DNA from: Pseudoalteromonas sp. 0303 | GTDB lineage: Bacteria > Pseudomonadota > Gammaproteobacteria > Enterobacterales > Alteromonadaceae | Direction of reading: 5' to 3' | Assembly: GCF_013349995.1 (NCBI RefSeq) | Contig: NZ_JABVXF010000010.1 | Span: 1 to 64,000, forward strand | Length of the DNA: 64,000 nucleotides | Part shown: piece by piece, positions 29,858-40,806 of the stretch | Layout: each line of letters opens with the position of its first letter | Position numbering within the stretch: position 1 is the first letter of the stretch | The notes under the pieces: model-generated | Told to the model about the DNA's origin: nothing | Database searches by the model: none | The model's input: the letters and a program-made list of their open reading frames with translations, nothing else | Made by a program: the position numbers and the translations under genes

Positions 29858-30719
29858 CAGCCATTAACTCAAGCTCTAAACGGGCATATTTGTATTCAAC
29901 AAACTCATGCACATTGGTGGCAAGGGCAAGTCTAAAGTAATCGGCAGCAAGATAGTTATCACCCGCCGCTTGATGCATCTTCGCTAGGTAGAAATAAGCT
30001 TCGCATAAGCGGTGCGCATACTCTTGCTCTGAAGTTACACCTTCAATAATGCCAGATAAAAACTCAAACTCACTGATGTCACCTAAATAAAGTGCCAACA
30101 GTTGGTAACCCCATTGCGACTCATCAACACCCTGCGAGTTAGCTTTTAAATCAATTAAGGCCTGTGCTTTATCAGCTTCTGATTGGGCTAAATAAAGCCA
30201 TAACACACGATAAGGATCGCTCGGTGAACGATTTAAAAACTGCTGTAAATCATCTTGTGCAAGTGATGGGCGATCGCCATAGTAAAGAGCAATACCACGA
30301 TTTAAGTAGGCATACTCATGTTGCTCATTAAGCTCAAGTGCCGAATCAAAAAACTCATAAGCTTGTTCATACTGCTGCATTAGTGTGTGATGAATGCCTA
30401 AGAAGTTATACACCTCTGCTAAATCAGGTTTGAGCTTAATCGCACGGTTAAAGTCAATTCTCGCCAAGGTCGACATACCTAAGCTGTCAAATAATACACC
30501 GCGATCATAATAAAGTTTGGCTTGTTGATCGGCACTTAAATCAGCACGGTTTAGTAGTTCAGAATAGCGAGCAATCGTAATTTCGTTACGAAAATCAGGT
30601 GCTAATGGTGCAGTAAAAGGCACATTAACAATAGGGACTGACTCAGGTTGTGAAGTTGTTTGACATGCACTTAAAGAAAAAATAGCCACAGCGGTCAATG
30701 CTAAGTGTTTAAAAATCAT
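29841..30719 (-). CDS. nlpI: NlpI lipoprotein (TPR adaptor)
   Basis: An outer membrane lipoprotein of 292 aa. The signal peptide ends in the lipobox LSAC (Cys about 19), and TPR repeats begin near residue 60 (AKLYYDRGVLFDSLGMSTLARIDFNRAIKLKPDLAEVYNFLGIHHTLMQQYEQAYEFFDSALEL). In E. coli NlpI presents the endopeptidase MepS to the protease Prc and scaffolds peptidoglycan enzymes. It follows pnp as in E. coli, but instead of deaD the next gene is the metallopeptidase. Confidence 0.93.
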   Translation of the reverse strand: MIFKHLALTAVAIFSLSACQTTSQPESVPIVNVPFTAPLAPDFRNEITIARYSELLNRADLSADQQAKLYYDRGVLFDSLGMSTLARIDFNRAIKLKPDLAEVYNFLGIHHTLMQQYEQAYEFFDSALELNEQHEYAYLNRGIALYYGDRPSLAQDDLQQFLNRSPSDPYRVLWLYLAQSEADKAQALIDLKANSQGVDESQWGYQLLALYLGDISEFEFLSGIIEGVTSEQEYAHRLCEAYFYLAKMHQAAGDNYLAADYFRLALATNVHEFVEYKYARLELELMAGENAS

Positions 30720-30783
30720 TAAATTCCTTAATACCTGAATTCTCTGTAGACAAAGGCGAAGCGGATAGGTTTCATTAAAGCAT

Positions 30784-30813
30784 AAAAAAAGGGGCTAAAC
30801 AGCCCCTTTTTCT
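30784..30813 (-). terminator. Rho-independent terminator after pnp
   Basis: On the minus strand AGGGGCTGTTTAGCCCCT is followed by T7. It is nearly identical to the terminator after rpsO at 33180-33206. Confidence 0.9.
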
Positions 30814-30847
30814 TATATCCAGCAAATAACTGGTTATTCAATCATCA

Positions 30848-32977
30848 TTAAGCGTCTTTAGACTCTTCTGCTTTTTCTTCAGCAGCTGGTTCCATTGCTT
30901 CTTTGATGCTTAGACGTACACGACCTTGGCGATCTACTTCAAGAACTTTAACTTTAACTTCTTGGCCTTCGCTTAGGTGGTCAGTTACGTTGTTAACACG
31001 CTCTGTGCTGATTTGTGAAATGTGCACTAGACCGTCTTTACCCGGAAGGATATTAACGAACGCACCAAAATCAACGATACGTACAACTTTACCAGTGTAG
31101 ATAGTACCTACTTCTAGTTCAGCAGTTAATTGCTCGATACGCTTGATTGCATCGTTTGCGCTGATGCCGTCAGTTGCAGCGATCTTGATTGTACCGTCAT
31201 CTTCGATTTCGATCGTTGTGCCAGTTTCTTCAGTAAGTTGACGGATAGTTGCGCCACCTTTACCGATAACTTCAGCAATTTTCTTCGCAGGGATTTGCAT
31301 TGTGTAGATGCGTGGTGCGAATTGAGATAACTCTTCAGAAGGTGCTGCAATCGCCTCGTCCATAACACCTAAGATGTGTAGACGTGCTGCTTTCGCTTGT
31401 TTAAGAGCGATTTGCATGATTTCTTTAGTGATACCTTCGATCTTGATATCCATTTGTAGTGCAGTGATACCGTTTGAAGTACCCGCTACTTTAAAGTCCA
31501 TGTCACCTAAGTGATCTTCATCACCTAAGATATCTGAAAGAACAACGAAATCTTCGCCTTCTTTAACTAGACCCATCGCGATACCAGCAACAGATGCTTT
31601 GATTGGTACACCTGCGTTCATAAGTGCTAGTGACGTACCACATACTGATGCCATAGACGATGAACCGTTTGATTCAGTGATTTCTGAAACAACACGGATT
31701 GAGTATGGGAAGTCAGTAAGTGTAGGTAGTACCGCAGCAATACCACGCTTAGCTAGGTTACCGTGACCAATTTCACGACGCTTAGGAGAGCCTACAAAAC
31801 CTGTTTCACCTACGCAGAACGGAGGGAAGTTGTAGTGAAGCATGAAGTGATGCTTGTTAGTACCTGTTAAGTCGTCGATTAACTGTGAATCACGTTCAGT
31901 ACCAAGTGTTGCAGTTACAAGTGCTTGCGTCTCACCACGCGTGAAGATTGCAGAACCGTGAGTACGTGGTAAAACACCCGTCATTACGTCTAGTGCACGA
32001 ACCATATCTGGTTCACGACCATCAATACGTTTTTCACCAGCGATGATACGGCCACGAACGATTTCTTTTTCTAAAGAACCGAATAGTTTGCCAACTTCTT
32101 GCGTATCTAGCTCTTCGCCTTCAGCAAGTTCAGCTGTTAATGTAGCAACAACTTCTTCTTTCGCTGCACCAAGTGCTTCTTTACGCGCTACTTTGTCAGT
32201 GATGCGGTATGCTTCACCTACTTTATCAGCAGCAATTGCAGAGATTTTCTCAGCAAGTGTTACGTTTTTCTCTGGTGCAGTCCAATCCCAAGCTGGTTTA
32301 CCCGCTTCAGCTTTGAACTCGTTGATTGCATTGATGATAGCTTGAGATTGCTCATGACCATAAACAACCGCACCTAACATTACGTCTTCAGATAGTGTTT
32401 CAGCTTCTGATTCAACCATAAGTACTGCGTTATCAGTACCAGCAACAACTAGGTCTAATTGGCTTTCTTCAAGCTCAGCTAGTGTTGGGTTAAGTACGTA
32501 TTCACCGTTGATGAAACCAACACGTGAAGCACCGATAGGACCATTGAATGGAATACCAGAGATAGCAAGTGCTGCTGAAGTACCAATCATAGCAACCATG
32601 TCAGGTTGGATTTCTGGGTTAACAGAAACAACTGTCGCGATTACTTGTACTTCGTTTACGAAACCGTCTGGGAAAAGTGGACGGATTGGACGGTCGATTA
32701 GACGAGCGATAAGTGTTTCGCCATCGTTAGGACGACCTTCACGCTTAAGGAAACCACCAGGGATACGACCCGCAGCGTACATACGCTCTTGGTAGTTAAC
32801 TGTTAGTGGGAAGAAATCTTGACCTGGTTGTGCATCACGCTTACCAACAACAGTAACTAATACTGAAGTATCGCCAATGCTTGCTAGTACTGCGCCGTCA
32901 GCTTGACGAGCGATAGCACCTGTTTCTAGGGTCACAGTGTGTTGACCTAGTTGAAATTCTTTAATAATTGCTTGCAC
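30848..32977 (-). CDS. pnp: Polyribonucleotide nucleotidyltransferase (PNPase)
   Basis: A 3'-5' phosphorolytic exoribonuclease and degradosome component, 709 aa. It has two RNase PH domains separated by a helical domain, then a KH domain ([25 protein letters not shown], about 560-600) and an S1 domain ([23 protein letters not shown], about 620-690) with a short acidic tail. It follows rpsO as in E. coli. The 240-bp leader contains a long stem-loop of the kind that RNase III and PNPase use for autoregulation. Confidence 0.97.
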   Translation of the reverse strand: MQAIIKEFQLGQHTVTLETGAIARQADGAVLASIGDTSVLVTVVGKRDAQPGQDFFPLTVNYQERMYAAGRIPGGFLKREGRPNDGETLIARLIDRPIRPLFPDGFVNEVQVIATVVSVNPEIQPDMVAMIGTSAALAISGIPFNGPIGASRVGFINGEYVLNPTLAELEESQLDLVVAGTDNAVLMVESEAETLSEDVMLGAVVYGHEQSQAIINAINEFKAEAGKPAWDWTAPEKNVTLAEKISAIAADKVGEAYRITDKVARKEALGAAKEEVVATLTAELAEGEELDTQEVGKLFGSLEKEIVRGRIIAGEKRIDGREPDMVRALDVMTGVLPRTHGSAIFTRGETQALVTATLGTERDSQLIDDLTGTNKHHFMLHYNFPPFCVGETGFVGSPKRREIGHGNLAKRGIAAVLPTLTDFPYSIRVVSEITESNGSSSMASVCGTSLALMNAGVPIKASVAGIAMGLVKEGEDFVVLSDILGDEDHLGDMDFKVAGTSNGITALQMDIKIEGITKEIMQIALKQAKAARLHILGVMDEAIAAPSEELSQFAPRIYTMQIPAKKIAEVIGKGGATIRQLTEETGTTIEIEDDGTIKIAATDGISANDAIKRIEQLTAELEVGTIYTGKVVRIVDFGAFVNILPGKDGLVHISQISTERVNNVTDHLSEGQEVKVKVLEVDRQGRVRLSIKEAMEPAAEEKAEESKDA

Positions 32978-33052
32978 TTAAAAATATCCTTTAAATGTAA
33001 AAGCAACTCAGAGCAGTGCTCCGAATTGGTAAAAATATAGTCCATCAAAGTA

Positions 33053-33106
33053 CCAATTACAGTACTTAATTAAACTTAATAAAAATTAATTAAGTACTAC
33101 AATTGG
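33053..33106 (-). promoter_or_regulatory. Long stem-loop in the pnp leader, candidate RNase III site
   Basis: Left arm 33053-33073 and right arm 33086-33106 are 21-base inverted copies with two mismatches and a 12-nt loop; AGTACTTAATTAA against TTAATTAAGTACT is perfect. There is no T run, so it is not a terminator. It lies 76-129 nt before the pnp start. In E. coli, RNase III cleaves a stem at this place and PNPase then represses its own mRNA. Confidence 0.6.
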
Positions 33107-33179
33107 CAATGATGTTTTTTGATATCTAAGCAGTATCCACTACTTAGGTGTGCGCTAGTATACCTTTCATGCGCGCACA

Positions 33180-33206
33180 AAAAAAGGGGCTAAATAGCCC
33201 CTTTTC
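33180..33206 (-). terminator. Rho-independent terminator after rpsO
   Basis: On the minus strand AAAAGGGGC-TATTTA-GCCCC runs into T6 or more. It separates rpsO from pnp; some read-through would join them. Confidence 0.88.
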
Positions 33207-33220
33207 TCGTAATCTAGTTC

Positions 33221-33490
33221 TTAGCGACGTAGGCCAAGCTCTTGGATTAACGCAGTGTAACGTGCAATGTCTTTACCTTTAAGGTAGTCAAGCAGTTTAC
33301 GGCGTTGGCTTACTTTGCGAAGAAGACCACGACGTGAGTGGAAGTCGTGCTTGTGGCTAGCAAAGTGACCTTGAAGCTTGTTGATATCGAAAGTTAGAAG
33401 TGCAACTTGTACTTCAGGTGAACCAGTGTCGCCTTCAGCGCGTGCAAATTTAGCGATGATTTCAACTTTTTCTTGATTGCTTAGTGACAT
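33221..33490 (-). CDS. rpsO: 30S ribosomal protein S15
   Basis: An 89-aa rRNA-binding protein of the 30S platform. It starts [33 protein letters not shown] and contains the conserved [25 protein letters not shown] and ends in LGLRR. It lies between truB and pnp in the standard order. Confidence 0.98.
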   Translation of the reverse strand: MSLSNQEKVEIIAKFARAEGDTGSPEVQVALLTFDINKLQGHFASHKHDFHSRRGLLRKVSQRRKLLDYLKGKDIARYTALIQELGLRR

Positions 33491-33599
33491 AGTAACTCCA
33501 AAAATTAATTTAAATTGTGTTTTAGCCGATCACTAATTCAGCCAAAACGATTGAGCGGGCGTATTCTACCCAGCTTTGCTAATAACTACAAGGTAATCT

Positions 33600-34544
33600 T
33601 TACTCAGGCAGCTGATTTGATAAGCCACGCTTTGATTTTAAGTGGCCGTCTTTATGACGCTCACCAGTGCCGATGAACACCCCATCAGCCATTACCTTTA
33701 CCACACCATCTGGTACGGGCTTACCAATCACGACTGTTTGACCATGACTAAATGCCACGCCCTGCTCTTGGGTAATTTCAATCACAGGTAAATCAACTAA
33801 AGCAGTATCCATTGGCAGTAGAAGCTCATCGAGGTAGCTTGAAGGCGCAACATCGTCTGCTTTTGCTTGCTGTAGCTTTTCTTCAAGTTGCTCAAGAGTG
33901 ACCATTTTTTCACTTGGATAATGGCCAACTGCACTTCGATGTAACATGATGACATGCGCACCACAGCCAAGCTTTTCGCCTAAGTCGTCAACAATAGTAC
34001 GAATATAAGTGCCTTTAGACACATGTGCCGTCATTTGTACTTCGTTATTAGCTTCATCAAACTCATCAAGCGTTAAACTAAATACATTAATTTTTCGACA
34101 CTTACGCGGCACTTCGATACCTTCGCGGGCATATTTATACAAAGGCTGACCTTGGTATTTAAGCGCAGAGTACATCGAAGGGTATTGATCCGACTCACCT
34201 AAGAAACTGGCAATTTGCTCAGCTAATTGTTCACGGGTGACCGATACGTCGCGCGTTTCAACCACTTCACCATCTGAATCAGAGGTCGTGGTTCGCTCAC
34301 CAAGTTTGGCGCGAACAACATAGGTTTTGTCAGTATCAAGCAAGAACTGGGTAAACTTAGTCGCTTCACCAAAACAAATAGGCAGCATACCCGTCGCGAG
34401 CGGATCAAGCGCACCGGTGTGGCCTGCTTTTTGAGCAAAGTAAATTCCCTTTGCTTGCTGCAATGCTTTGTTTGATGAAATACCTTGCGGCTTATTAAGT
34501 AATAAGATGCCGTCAATAGCACGACCTTTACTGCGTCTAGCCAT
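33600..34544 (-). CDS. truB: tRNA pseudouridine(55) synthase
   Basis: Makes pseudouridine 55 in the T loop of tRNAs. It is 314 aa, with the catalytic Asp in [23 protein letters not shown] (about 43-50) and a C-terminal PUA domain (about 250-314). Its ATG shares a base with the rbfA stop (TAATG), so the two are translationally coupled. Confidence 0.97.
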   Translation of the reverse strand: MARRSKGRAIDGILLLNKPQGISSNKALQQAKGIYFAQKAGHTGALDPLATGMLPICFGEATKFTQFLLDTDKTYVVRAKLGERTTTSDSDGEVVETRDVSVTREQLAEQIASFLGESDQYPSMYSALKYQGQPLYKYAREGIEVPRKCRKINVFSLTLDEFDEANNEVQMTAHVSKGTYIRTIVDDLGEKLGCGAHVIMLHRSAVGHYPSEKMVTLEQLEEKLQQAKADDVAPSSYLDELLLPMDTALVDLPVIEITQEQGVAFSHGQTVVIGKPVPDGVVKVMADGVFIGTGERHKDGHLKSKRGLSNQLPE

Positions 34545-34948
34545 TAGTCTTTAGTGCCTTCTTCGCTGTCATCTTCGTCTACATGCTTGGCATTGTCTTC
34601 ACGAATAACTGAGTCAACCAAGTTTGAAATACGCATACCTTCCATAAGCGAGTTATCAATAACAAAACGTAACTCAGGCATGATGCGCGCACGAATGCGT
34701 TTACCTAATAAAGAACGAATATAACCCGTTGCTTCATTTAAGATTTTAGCGCTTTGCTTGGCTTTATCTTCATCATCAGTGTTAAACACTGTGATGAATA
34801 CTTTTGCGTAAGATAAGTCGCGAGATACCTCAACCGCAGACACTGTCACCATGCCTAAGCGTGGATCTTTGATTTCGCGTTGAAGAATAACAGCAATCTC
34901 TTTTTGAATTTGCTGTGCAACACGATCAGTGCGAGAAAATTCTCTCAT
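34544..34948 (-). CDS. rbfA: 30S ribosome-binding factor A
   Basis: A 134-aa KH-fold factor for 16S rRNA 5'-end maturation and cold adaptation. It begins [51 protein letters not shown], the family hallmark. It is preceded by a GC-rich hairpin at 35015-35037 in the gap after infB. Confidence 0.96.
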   Translation of the reverse strand: MREFSRTDRVAQQIQKEIAVILQREIKDPRLGMVTVSAVEVSRDLSYAKVFITVFNTDDEDKAKQSAKILNEATGYIRSLLGKRIRARIMPELRFVIDNSLMEGMRISNLVDSVIREDNAKHVDEDDSEEGTKD

Positions 34949-35014
34949 TTCATTTCACTCTAAAATAATAACTTATTGATGTTAAAGAATAAGTTAATTT
35001 AATTACGAATACAC

Positions 35015-35037
35015 AAATGGGGGCTAGGCCCCCATTT
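35015..35037 (-). promoter_or_regulatory. Hairpin between infB and rbfA
   Basis: AAATGGGGGC-TAG-GCCCCCATTT is a perfect 10-bp stem in the 110-bp intercistronic gap. No T run follows on the minus strand, so it is more likely an mRNA stability or processing element than a terminator. Confidence 0.5.
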
Positions 35038-35058
35038 AAAATAGTGACTTAAACGAAA

Positions 35059-37716
35059 TTAAAGTGAACGTTGTACTTCAACCGTCTCGAATACCTCGAT
35101 TTGGTCGCCAACTTTAACATCGTTGTAGTTCTTAACGCCGATACCACATTCCATACCGTTACGAACTTCTTGTACGTCATCTTTAAAGCGACGTAGTGAC
35201 TCAAGTTCACCTTCATAGATAACCACGTTATCACGAAGTACACGGATAGGCGCGCTACGCTTAACGATACCTTCAGTAACCATACAACCTGCGATTGCAC
35301 CAATCTTAGGTGACTTGAACACGTCACGAACTTCAGCAAGACCAATGATCTCTTGCTTGAATTCTGGTGCAAGCATACCTGACATCGCTTGTTTAACTTC
35401 TTCAATCAGGCTGTAGATTACGCTGTAGTAACGTAAGTCTAGGTTTTCTGACTCAATTACTTTACGAGCTGATGCATCAGCACGTACGTTAAAGCCAACA
35501 ACGATAGCGTTTGACGCCGCTGCAAGAGTTGCATCAGTTTCAGTGATACCACCTACACCTGAACCAACAATCTTCACTTTAACTTCATCAGTAGAAAGCT
35601 TAGTTAATGAATCAGCGATTGCTTCAATTGAACCTTGTACGTCAGCTTTAAGAACGATGTTAACTTCTGATACATCGCCTTCAGCCATGTTCGTAAACAT
35701 GTTTTCAAGCTTCGCTTTTTGTTGACGAGCAAGCTTCACTTCACGGAACTTACCTTGACGGTAAAGTGCTACTTCACGCGCTTTACGCTCATCTTTAACT
35801 ACTGTTGCTTCATCACCAGCAGCAGGGATACCAGACAGACCTAAAATCTCAACTGGGATAGATGGACCCGCAGACTTGATGTCTTTACCGTTCTCATCTT
35901 TCATAGCACGTACACGGCCATATTCAAGACCACAAAGTACGATGTCACCTTGGTTAAGCGTACCAGACTGAACTAGGATTGACGCAACTGGACCACGACC
36001 TTTATCTAGACGCGATTCAATTACAACACCTGCAGCCATACCTTCAGCTGGCGCAGTTAGCTCAAGTAGCTCAGCTTGCATTAATACCGCTTCAAGTAGG
36101 TCATCAATACCTAAACCTGTTTTCGCAGAGATGTGTACAAACTGTGTTTCACCACCCCACTCTTCTGGGATAACGTCTAATTGTGCTAGCTCGTTCTTAA
36201 CGCGATCTGGGTCGATGCCTTCTTTATCCATTTTGTTAACTGCGATGATTAAAGGAACGCCTGCAGCACGCGCGTGCTGAACCGCTTCTTTAGTCTGTGG
36301 CATAACACCATCATCCGCAGCAACTACTAGGATTACGATATCCGTTGCTTTAGCACCACGTGCACGCATTGATGTAAACGCGGCGTGGCCTGGAGTATCT
36401 AAGAAAGTAATCATGTTGCCATTCGTTTCAACGTGGTATGCACCAATGTGCTGAGTAATACCACCGGCCTCACCAGAGGCAACTTTTGCTGAACGAATGT
36501 AGTCAAGTGTTGACGTTTTACCGTGGTCAACGTGACCCATTACTGTTACAACCGGTGCACGAGGAATCGCTTTACCTTCTTCGCTACGGTCGTTTAGAAC
36601 TTTCTCTTCTAATTCGTTTTCTTTAACGATAATAACCTTGTGACCCATTTCTTCAGCAACAAGCTGCGCTGTTTCTTGGTCAATCACTTGGTTGATGGTA
36701 ACCATGTCACCCATCTTCATCATCGTTTTAACAACTTCAGCACCTTTAACTGCCATGCGTGATGCAAGCTCAGCAACAGTGATTGTTTCACTGATACGAA
36801 CTTCGTTTTTCACGTCAGCTGTTGGTTTTTGGAAACCATGTTGTAAAGACGTTGGTGCTTTAAGCTTGCCTTTCTTACCTTTAGGACCGGCAGCCTGTTT
36901 ATCTTTTTGAGGTCCTTTTTTCTTTTTCTTACGACGAGCGCTATTCTCTTCACGTGCATCAGATTCATCTTCTGCTTCACGTGCGTAAGTTGAAGTCGTA
37001 AGGTGGTGATCAGCGCTTTCTTCGCGCTGCTTACGCTCTTCTTCTTCCTTCTTCCAGCGAGCTTCATTTTCTTCAGCTAGCTTTCTTGCCTCTTCTGCTT
37101 GACGTTTCGCTTCTTCTTCAGCTTTTCTCAATGCGGCCTCTTCTGCTTCTTTTTGCAGACGCTCAGCTTCGGCGCGATCTTGTTCAGACTTAGCACTTTG
37201 CTCTGGGGTCATCTGCTTCTGTTTCGCTTTACGCTCAGCTTCAGCTTTACGTTTAGCCTCTTCTTTGGCTTTACGCTCAGCTTCTTCTTTCGCTTTGCGC
37301 TCTGCCTCTTGTTTCGCTTTAAGCTCCTCAGCTTCTTGCTGGGCTTTAAGCTCTGCTGCTTTACGTGCAGCTTCTTCTGCAGCTAAACGCTCTTCTTCTT
37401 GCTGTTGCTCAATGGCGCTTTTCTTAACGTAAGTACGTGTTTTACGTACTTCAACTTGCACAGACTTCGCTTTACCTGTAGAGCCAGTTACGCTTAGCGT
37501 ACTTTTGCTTTTACGTTGCAAAGTCATGCGGGCTGGGCCTTCTGAGCCCGTGCCGCCGTGCTGCTTGCTCAAGTGATCTAATAACGTCGACTTTTCAGAC
37601 TCAGTTACCATATCACCTGCTTTTTTAGAAATACCGGCTTGTTCTAGCTGCTGTAGTAATTTATCAACAGTTGTACCAATATCTCCGGCTAGTTTTTCAA
37701 CATTTACTTCTGCCAT
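35059..37716 (-). CDS. infB: Translation initiation factor IF-2
   Basis: An 885-aa GTPase that delivers initiator tRNA to the 30S subunit. Parts in order: a small N-terminal domain; a very Lys/Glu/Ala-rich helical repeat region (about 100-240) with recurring ERKAKEEA units; a basic patch RRKKKKKGP; the G domain with [16 protein letters not shown] (about 391-406), DTPGHAAF and NKMDKEG; then domains II-IV. It lies 25 bp after nusA in the metY-rimP-nusA-infB operon, so the initiator tRNA and the factor that carries it are co-transcribed. Confidence 0.98.
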   Translation of the reverse strand: MAEVNVEKLAGDIGTTVDKLLQQLEQAGISKKAGDMVTESEKSTLLDHLSKQHGGTGSEGPARMTLQRKSKSTLSVTGSTGKAKSVQVEVRKTRTYVKKSAIEQQQEEERLAAEEAARKAAELKAQQEAEELKAKQEAERKAKEEAERKAKEEAKRKAEAERKAKQKQMTPEQSAKSEQDRAEAERLQKEAEEAALRKAEEEAKRQAEEARKLAEENEARWKKEEEERKQREESADHHLTTSTYAREAEDESDAREENSARRKKKKKGPQKDKQAAGPKGKKGKLKAPTSLQHGFQKPTADVKNEVRISETITVAELASRMAVKGAEVVKTMMKMGDMVTINQVIDQETAQLVAEEMGHKVIIVKENELEEKVLNDRSEEGKAIPRAPVVTVMGHVDHGKTSTLDYIRSAKVASGEAGGITQHIGAYHVETNGNMITFLDTPGHAAFTSMRARGAKATDIVILVVAADDGVMPQTKEAVQHARAAGVPLIIAVNKMDKEGIDPDRVKNELAQLDVIPEEWGGETQFVHISAKTGLGIDDLLEAVLMQAELLELTAPAEGMAAGVVIESRLDKGRGPVASILVQSGTLNQGDIVLCGLEYGRVRAMKDENGKDIKSAGPSIPVEILGLSGIPAAGDEATVVKDERKAREVALYRQGKFREVKLARQQKAKLENMFTNMAEGDVSEVNIVLKADVQGSIEAIADSLTKLSTDEVKVKIVGSGVGGITETDATLAAASNAIVVGFNVRADASARKVIESENLDLRYYSVIYSLIEEVKQAMSGMLAPEFKQEIIGLAEVRDVFKSPKIGAIAGCMVTEGIVKRSAPIRVLRDNVVIYEGELESLRRFKDDVQEVRNGMECGIGVKNYNDVKVGDQIEVFETVEVQRSL

Positions 37717-37741
37717 AGTGTGTAATACCTCCGTTAATAAA

Positions 37742-39241
37742 TTACTCGTCTGCGAACCAACAAATGTTACGCGCAGCCATAATTAGCTTGCCAGCTTCTT
37801 CTTCTGAAAGTTCAGTGATGTCTACTAACTCATCAATGCCTTGCTCAGCTAAGTCTTCAAGTGTTACTACACCTTTACTTGCCATAACAAATGCAAGGTG
37901 ACGCTCTAAGCCTTCAAGCGCTAGTAGGTCTTCTGCAGGTTCTGCACCTTCTAGGCTTTCTTCAGTTTTAAGCGCTTTCGTTGTTAATGCGTCTTTTGCA
38001 CGCGAACGTAAGATATCAACTGTTTCTTCATCTAAACCGTCGATTTCTAAGAATTCTGATGCCGGTACGTAAGCCACTTCTTCAAGTGTTGAGAAACCTT
38101 CGTTGATAAGTAATGTTGCAAACTCATCATCAATATCTAGGTATTCAGTGAATAAGTTGATTAGCTTATCTGATTCAGCTTCGTTCTTCGCACGCATGTC
38201 ATCAACTGTCATTACGTTTAATTCCCAACCAGTTAACTGGCTAGCAAGACGAACGTTTTGACCATTACGACCGATTGCTTGTGCTAGGTTATCGGCTTCA
38301 ACAGCGATATCCATTGAATGTGTATCTTCGTCCATTACGATTGACGCAACTTCTGCTGGCGCCATTGCATTGATAACGAATTGCGCTGGGTTGTCATCGT
38401 AAAGAACGATATCAACACGCTCACCACCAAGCTCAGTTGAAACAGCTTGTACACGTGCACCACGCATACCAACACACGCACCAACTGGGTCGATACGTTT
38501 GTCGTTAGATTTTACCGCAATTTTTGCACGAGAACCTGGATCACGTGCAGCTGCACGTAGTTCAATCATCTCTTCGCCAATCTCTGGCACCTCAATGCGG
38601 AAAAGCTCCATTAGCATTTCTGGCTTAGAACGCGTTACAAATAACTGCGCGCCACGTGCTTCTGGCTTAACTTCGTAAAGAAGACCACGGATACGGTCAC
38701 CTGGACGGAAGTTTTCACGCGGTAACATATCATCACGGTAGATAACCGCTTCAGCATTGTTACCAAGGTCAAGTACGATTGCATCACGGGTTGCTTTTTT
38801 AACAACACCTGTTACTAATTCGCCTTGTTGATCTTTGTATTCCTCAACAACTAATGCACGCTCAGCTTCACGTACTTTCTGTACGATAACTTGCTTAGCC
38901 ATTTGTGTTGTAATACGGTCAAACTTGATTGACTCAATTTGTTCTTCAACGTAATCACCTAATTGTAGGCTTTCGTCTTCAACTTGTGCCGCTTCAAGTG
39001 TGATTTCGCTGTAAGGATTTTCTAAAGAACCATCTTCAAGCACTTCAGCAATCTTCCAACGACGGAATGTGTCGTAATCACCTGTTTTACGGTCGATTGA
39101 TACGCGAACTTCGATTTCGCCATCGTGTTTTTTCTTTGTTGCAGTCGCTAATGCGAACTCTAACGCTTCAAAAATCTTTTCTTTTGGAACCGCTTTCTCA
39201 TTGGAGACGGCTTCAGCAACCAATAATATTTCTTTTGCCAT
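37742..39241 (-). CDS. nusA: Transcription termination/antitermination factor NusA
   Basis: A 499-aa RNA polymerase-binding elongation factor. It has an N-terminal RNAP-binding domain (1-130), an S1 domain ([21 protein letters not shown]), tandem KH domains ([43 protein letters not shown] and the following repeat with [14 protein letters not shown]), and two C-terminal acidic repeats (about 360-499). Known in E. coli to affect terminators in its own leader, which matches the hairpins seen between metY and rimP here. Confidence 0.97.
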   Translation of the reverse strand: MAKEILLVAEAVSNEKAVPKEKIFEALEFALATATKKKHDGEIEVRVSIDRKTGDYDTFRRWKIAEVLEDGSLENPYSEITLEAAQVEDESLQLGDYVEEQIESIKFDRITTQMAKQVIVQKVREAERALVVEEYKDQQGELVTGVVKKATRDAIVLDLGNNAEAVIYRDDMLPRENFRPGDRIRGLLYEVKPEARGAQLFVTRSKPEMLMELFRIEVPEIGEEMIELRAAARDPGSRAKIAVKSNDKRIDPVGACVGMRGARVQAVSTELGGERVDIVLYDDNPAQFVINAMAPAEVASIVMDEDTHSMDIAVEADNLAQAIGRNGQNVRLASQLTGWELNVMTVDDMRAKNEAESDKLINLFTEYLDIDDEFATLLINEGFSTLEEVAYVPASEFLEIDGLDEETVDILRSRAKDALTTKALKTEESLEGAEPAEDLLALEGLERHLAFVMASKGVVTLEDLAEQGIDELVDITELSEEEAGKLIMAARNICWFADE

Positions 39242-39279
39242 GGGTTATGCCTCGCTTGCCCTATTCCTTCGCACTCGAA

Positions 39280-39735
39280 TTAAAACTTTGCGATGATGTT
39301 CGCACGTTCAATGTTACTAAGCATAATCATATGCTCAGCGCCATCTGCTGAAAGTGTGATCATATCACTGCTAACTGATACTAAATCGCCTTTAAAGTTA
39401 CGACGACCATCTTGCGGAAGCTTTGTACGCACGCGTACTTCTTCTCCTTGCGCCTTCTCGTAGTGATCTTGTTTGAATAATGGACGATCAACACCAGGAG
39501 ACGAAACTTCCAAATCATATTCATTTGTAATTGGGTCTTCGACGTCTAAAATTGCGCTAACTTGACGACTAACGTCGGCACAATTGTCAACCGTAATCCC
39601 TGCATCGTGATCGATATAAACACGTAATGTAGAGTGGCGACCAGCTTGCACAAACTCAAGACCATGTAACTCAAAGCCTAACATTTCAACGGCCGGTGAG
39701 AGCATGGCTACTAAATCTTGCTCAAGTTTTGTCAC
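39280..39735 (-). CDS. rimP: Ribosome maturation factor RimP
   Basis: A 151-aa factor for 30S assembly. Typical segments are LEQDLVAMLSPAVEMLGFELHGLEFVQ, LRVYIDHDAGITVDNCADVSRQVSAILDVEDPI and YDLEVSSPGVDRPLF. I chose the GTG at 39735 because GGAGG lies 6 bp upstream; the longer frame from 39756 begins inside the upstream terminator region. It lies 38 bp before nusA. Confidence 0.95.
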   Translation of the reverse strand: MTKLEQDLVAMLSPAVEMLGFELHGLEFVQAGRHSTLRVYIDHDAGITVDNCADVSRQVSAILDVEDPITNEYDLEVSSPGVDRPLFKQDHYEKAQGEEVRVRTKLPQDGRRNFKGDLVSVSSDMITLSADGAEHMIMLSNIERANIIAKF

Positions 39736-39754
39736 GAAAATCCTCCATACAAAC

Positions 39755-39775
39755 AAAAAAAGGGCATATAGCCCT
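39755..39775 (-). terminator. Terminator-like attenuator just before rimP
   Basis: On the minus strand AGGGC-TATAT-GCCCT is followed by T6 or T7, only about 20 nt before the rimP start. As rimP-nusA-infB has no other visible promoter nearby, this must allow read-through and so looks like an attenuator. Confidence 0.65.
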
Positions 39776-39826
39776 GAAATACTGAGTTTAATAATGATTT
39801 AAAATCACCGCCAAGCAGATACAACA

Positions 39827-39849
39827 ACGCCCCGAACCAAGCGGGGCGT
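39827..39849 (-). promoter_or_regulatory. GC-rich hairpin in the metY-rimP spacer
   Basis: ACGCCCCG-aaccaag-CGGGGCGT has an 8-bp stem. The minus-strand flank (TGTTGTAT) is only weakly T-rich, so it is a pause, processing site or weak terminator. Confidence 0.5.
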
Positions 39850-39938
39850 CACACCTAAAGCATAAAACTGTGTGGCCTAGGGCCAAGCTTGGTTGCGAGT
39901 CAGTCACCTGACTAAATTAAACTAGATAGCCTAAACGC

Positions 39939-39963
39939 AAAACGCGCATTACCAGAATGCGCG
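39939..39963 (-). terminator. Rho-independent terminator after metY
   Basis: On the minus strand CGCGCATT-CTGGT-AATGCGCG is followed by TTTTGCGTTT, about 60 nt past the tRNA 3' end. It probably releases most transcripts as tRNA precursor. Confidence 0.7.
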
Positions 39964-40024
39964 ACTTCATACAGTAAAAATTACTGTGCATACTAAGTAC
40001 ACTTACAATGCCTTAGCATGTATT

Positions 40025-40101
<77 letters not shown>

Positions 40102-40169
40102 CCAATAGATATTAAAAGTAACTTAATATCATTTAATCGAGTGTTAAACACCTCAATTCAATGGCGGCT

Positions 40170-40198
40170 ATTATAAGCATGTAGCGCTCAATTAGCAA
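40170..40198 (-). promoter_or_regulatory. Promoter of the metY-rimP-nusA-infB operon
   Basis: On the minus strand TTGCTA (-35), a 17-bp spacer and a perfect TATAAT (-10, 40170-40175). The following bases, AGCCGCC, form a GC-rich discriminator of the kind found at stringently controlled stable-RNA promoters. It is about 70 bp before the tRNA. Confidence 0.75.
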
Positions 40199-40344
40199 CC
40201 TTCCTACATGAATTAGTTAGACTATTTTTTGCCTAAAAATTTTATGACAACCTTGTCATAAAATTTCCCATAACTGAAAATTCTCGTCTATATTTAGTCA
40301 TATAATAAGAACAACCTATAGCCTTGGCTATTAAGCGATTTACT

Positions 40345-40806
40345 ATGAGTCTATCTTCATTTCAAAAAAGACTGTTACTACAAGATATTGAATTGCTAAA
40401 ACCGGATTTTCATCTGTTTACAAGCGCATATCATCGCAGTATTAGTTCTCGTCAATTAACCATGACAGTTCCTGAGCAAGAAAGCATAACTAAGCGCAGC
40501 TATATTCTTTACTGTGCGCTCAACAAAGTAGTAAGTCACCTCGATGACTTACAGCAAGTCACGCCGTTTATTCATTATTTAGCGAATAACTTGAGCTTTT
40601 TAAAGGTGTCATTTGAGGATATCGATACCCTTTGCGATGCCTTTATAGATACTCGCAAATCGTATATTCATCACATTAGCACGCAATTGCATCAAGCTTG
40701 GCTGCAAGCTACGAGAATATTTGCCAATATCGTAAAGAGTTACTTGTTCGATTATTCAAATGTAGTGTCGTTTAGCGCCTATTACCCTGCACGCTTAAGC
40801 TCATAG
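40345..40806 (+). CDS. Globin-like protein lacking the proximal histidine
   Basis: A 153-aa all-helical protein. It aligns by eye with bacterial single-domain globins: LLQDIELLKPDFHLFTSAYHRSI for helices A-B, LNKVVSHLDDLQQVTPFIHYLANNL for helix E-F, and the conserved Trp in LHQAWLQATRIFANIV for helix H. At the place of the proximal His (VKH in Vitreoscilla haemoglobin) it has NLSFLK, so haem binding as in normal globins is unlikely. It could be a globin-fold sensor without haem. The start is ATG 40345; a TTG at 40324 is possible. It overlaps the convergent gene by 6 bp. Confidence 0.5.
   Translation: MSLSSFQKRLLLQDIELLKPDFHLFTSAYHRSISSRQLTMTVPEQESITKRSYILYCALNKVVSHLDDLQQVTPFIHYLANNLSFLKVSFEDIDTLCDAFIDTRKSYIHHISTQLHQAWLQATRIFANIVKSYLFDYSNVVSFSAYYPARLSS

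Noticed and set aside
36980..37420. Lys/Glu/Ala-rich repeats in infB as a separate or foreign element
   Set aside because: Such charged helical repeats are a normal part of the IF-2 N-terminal region in gammaproteobacteria.
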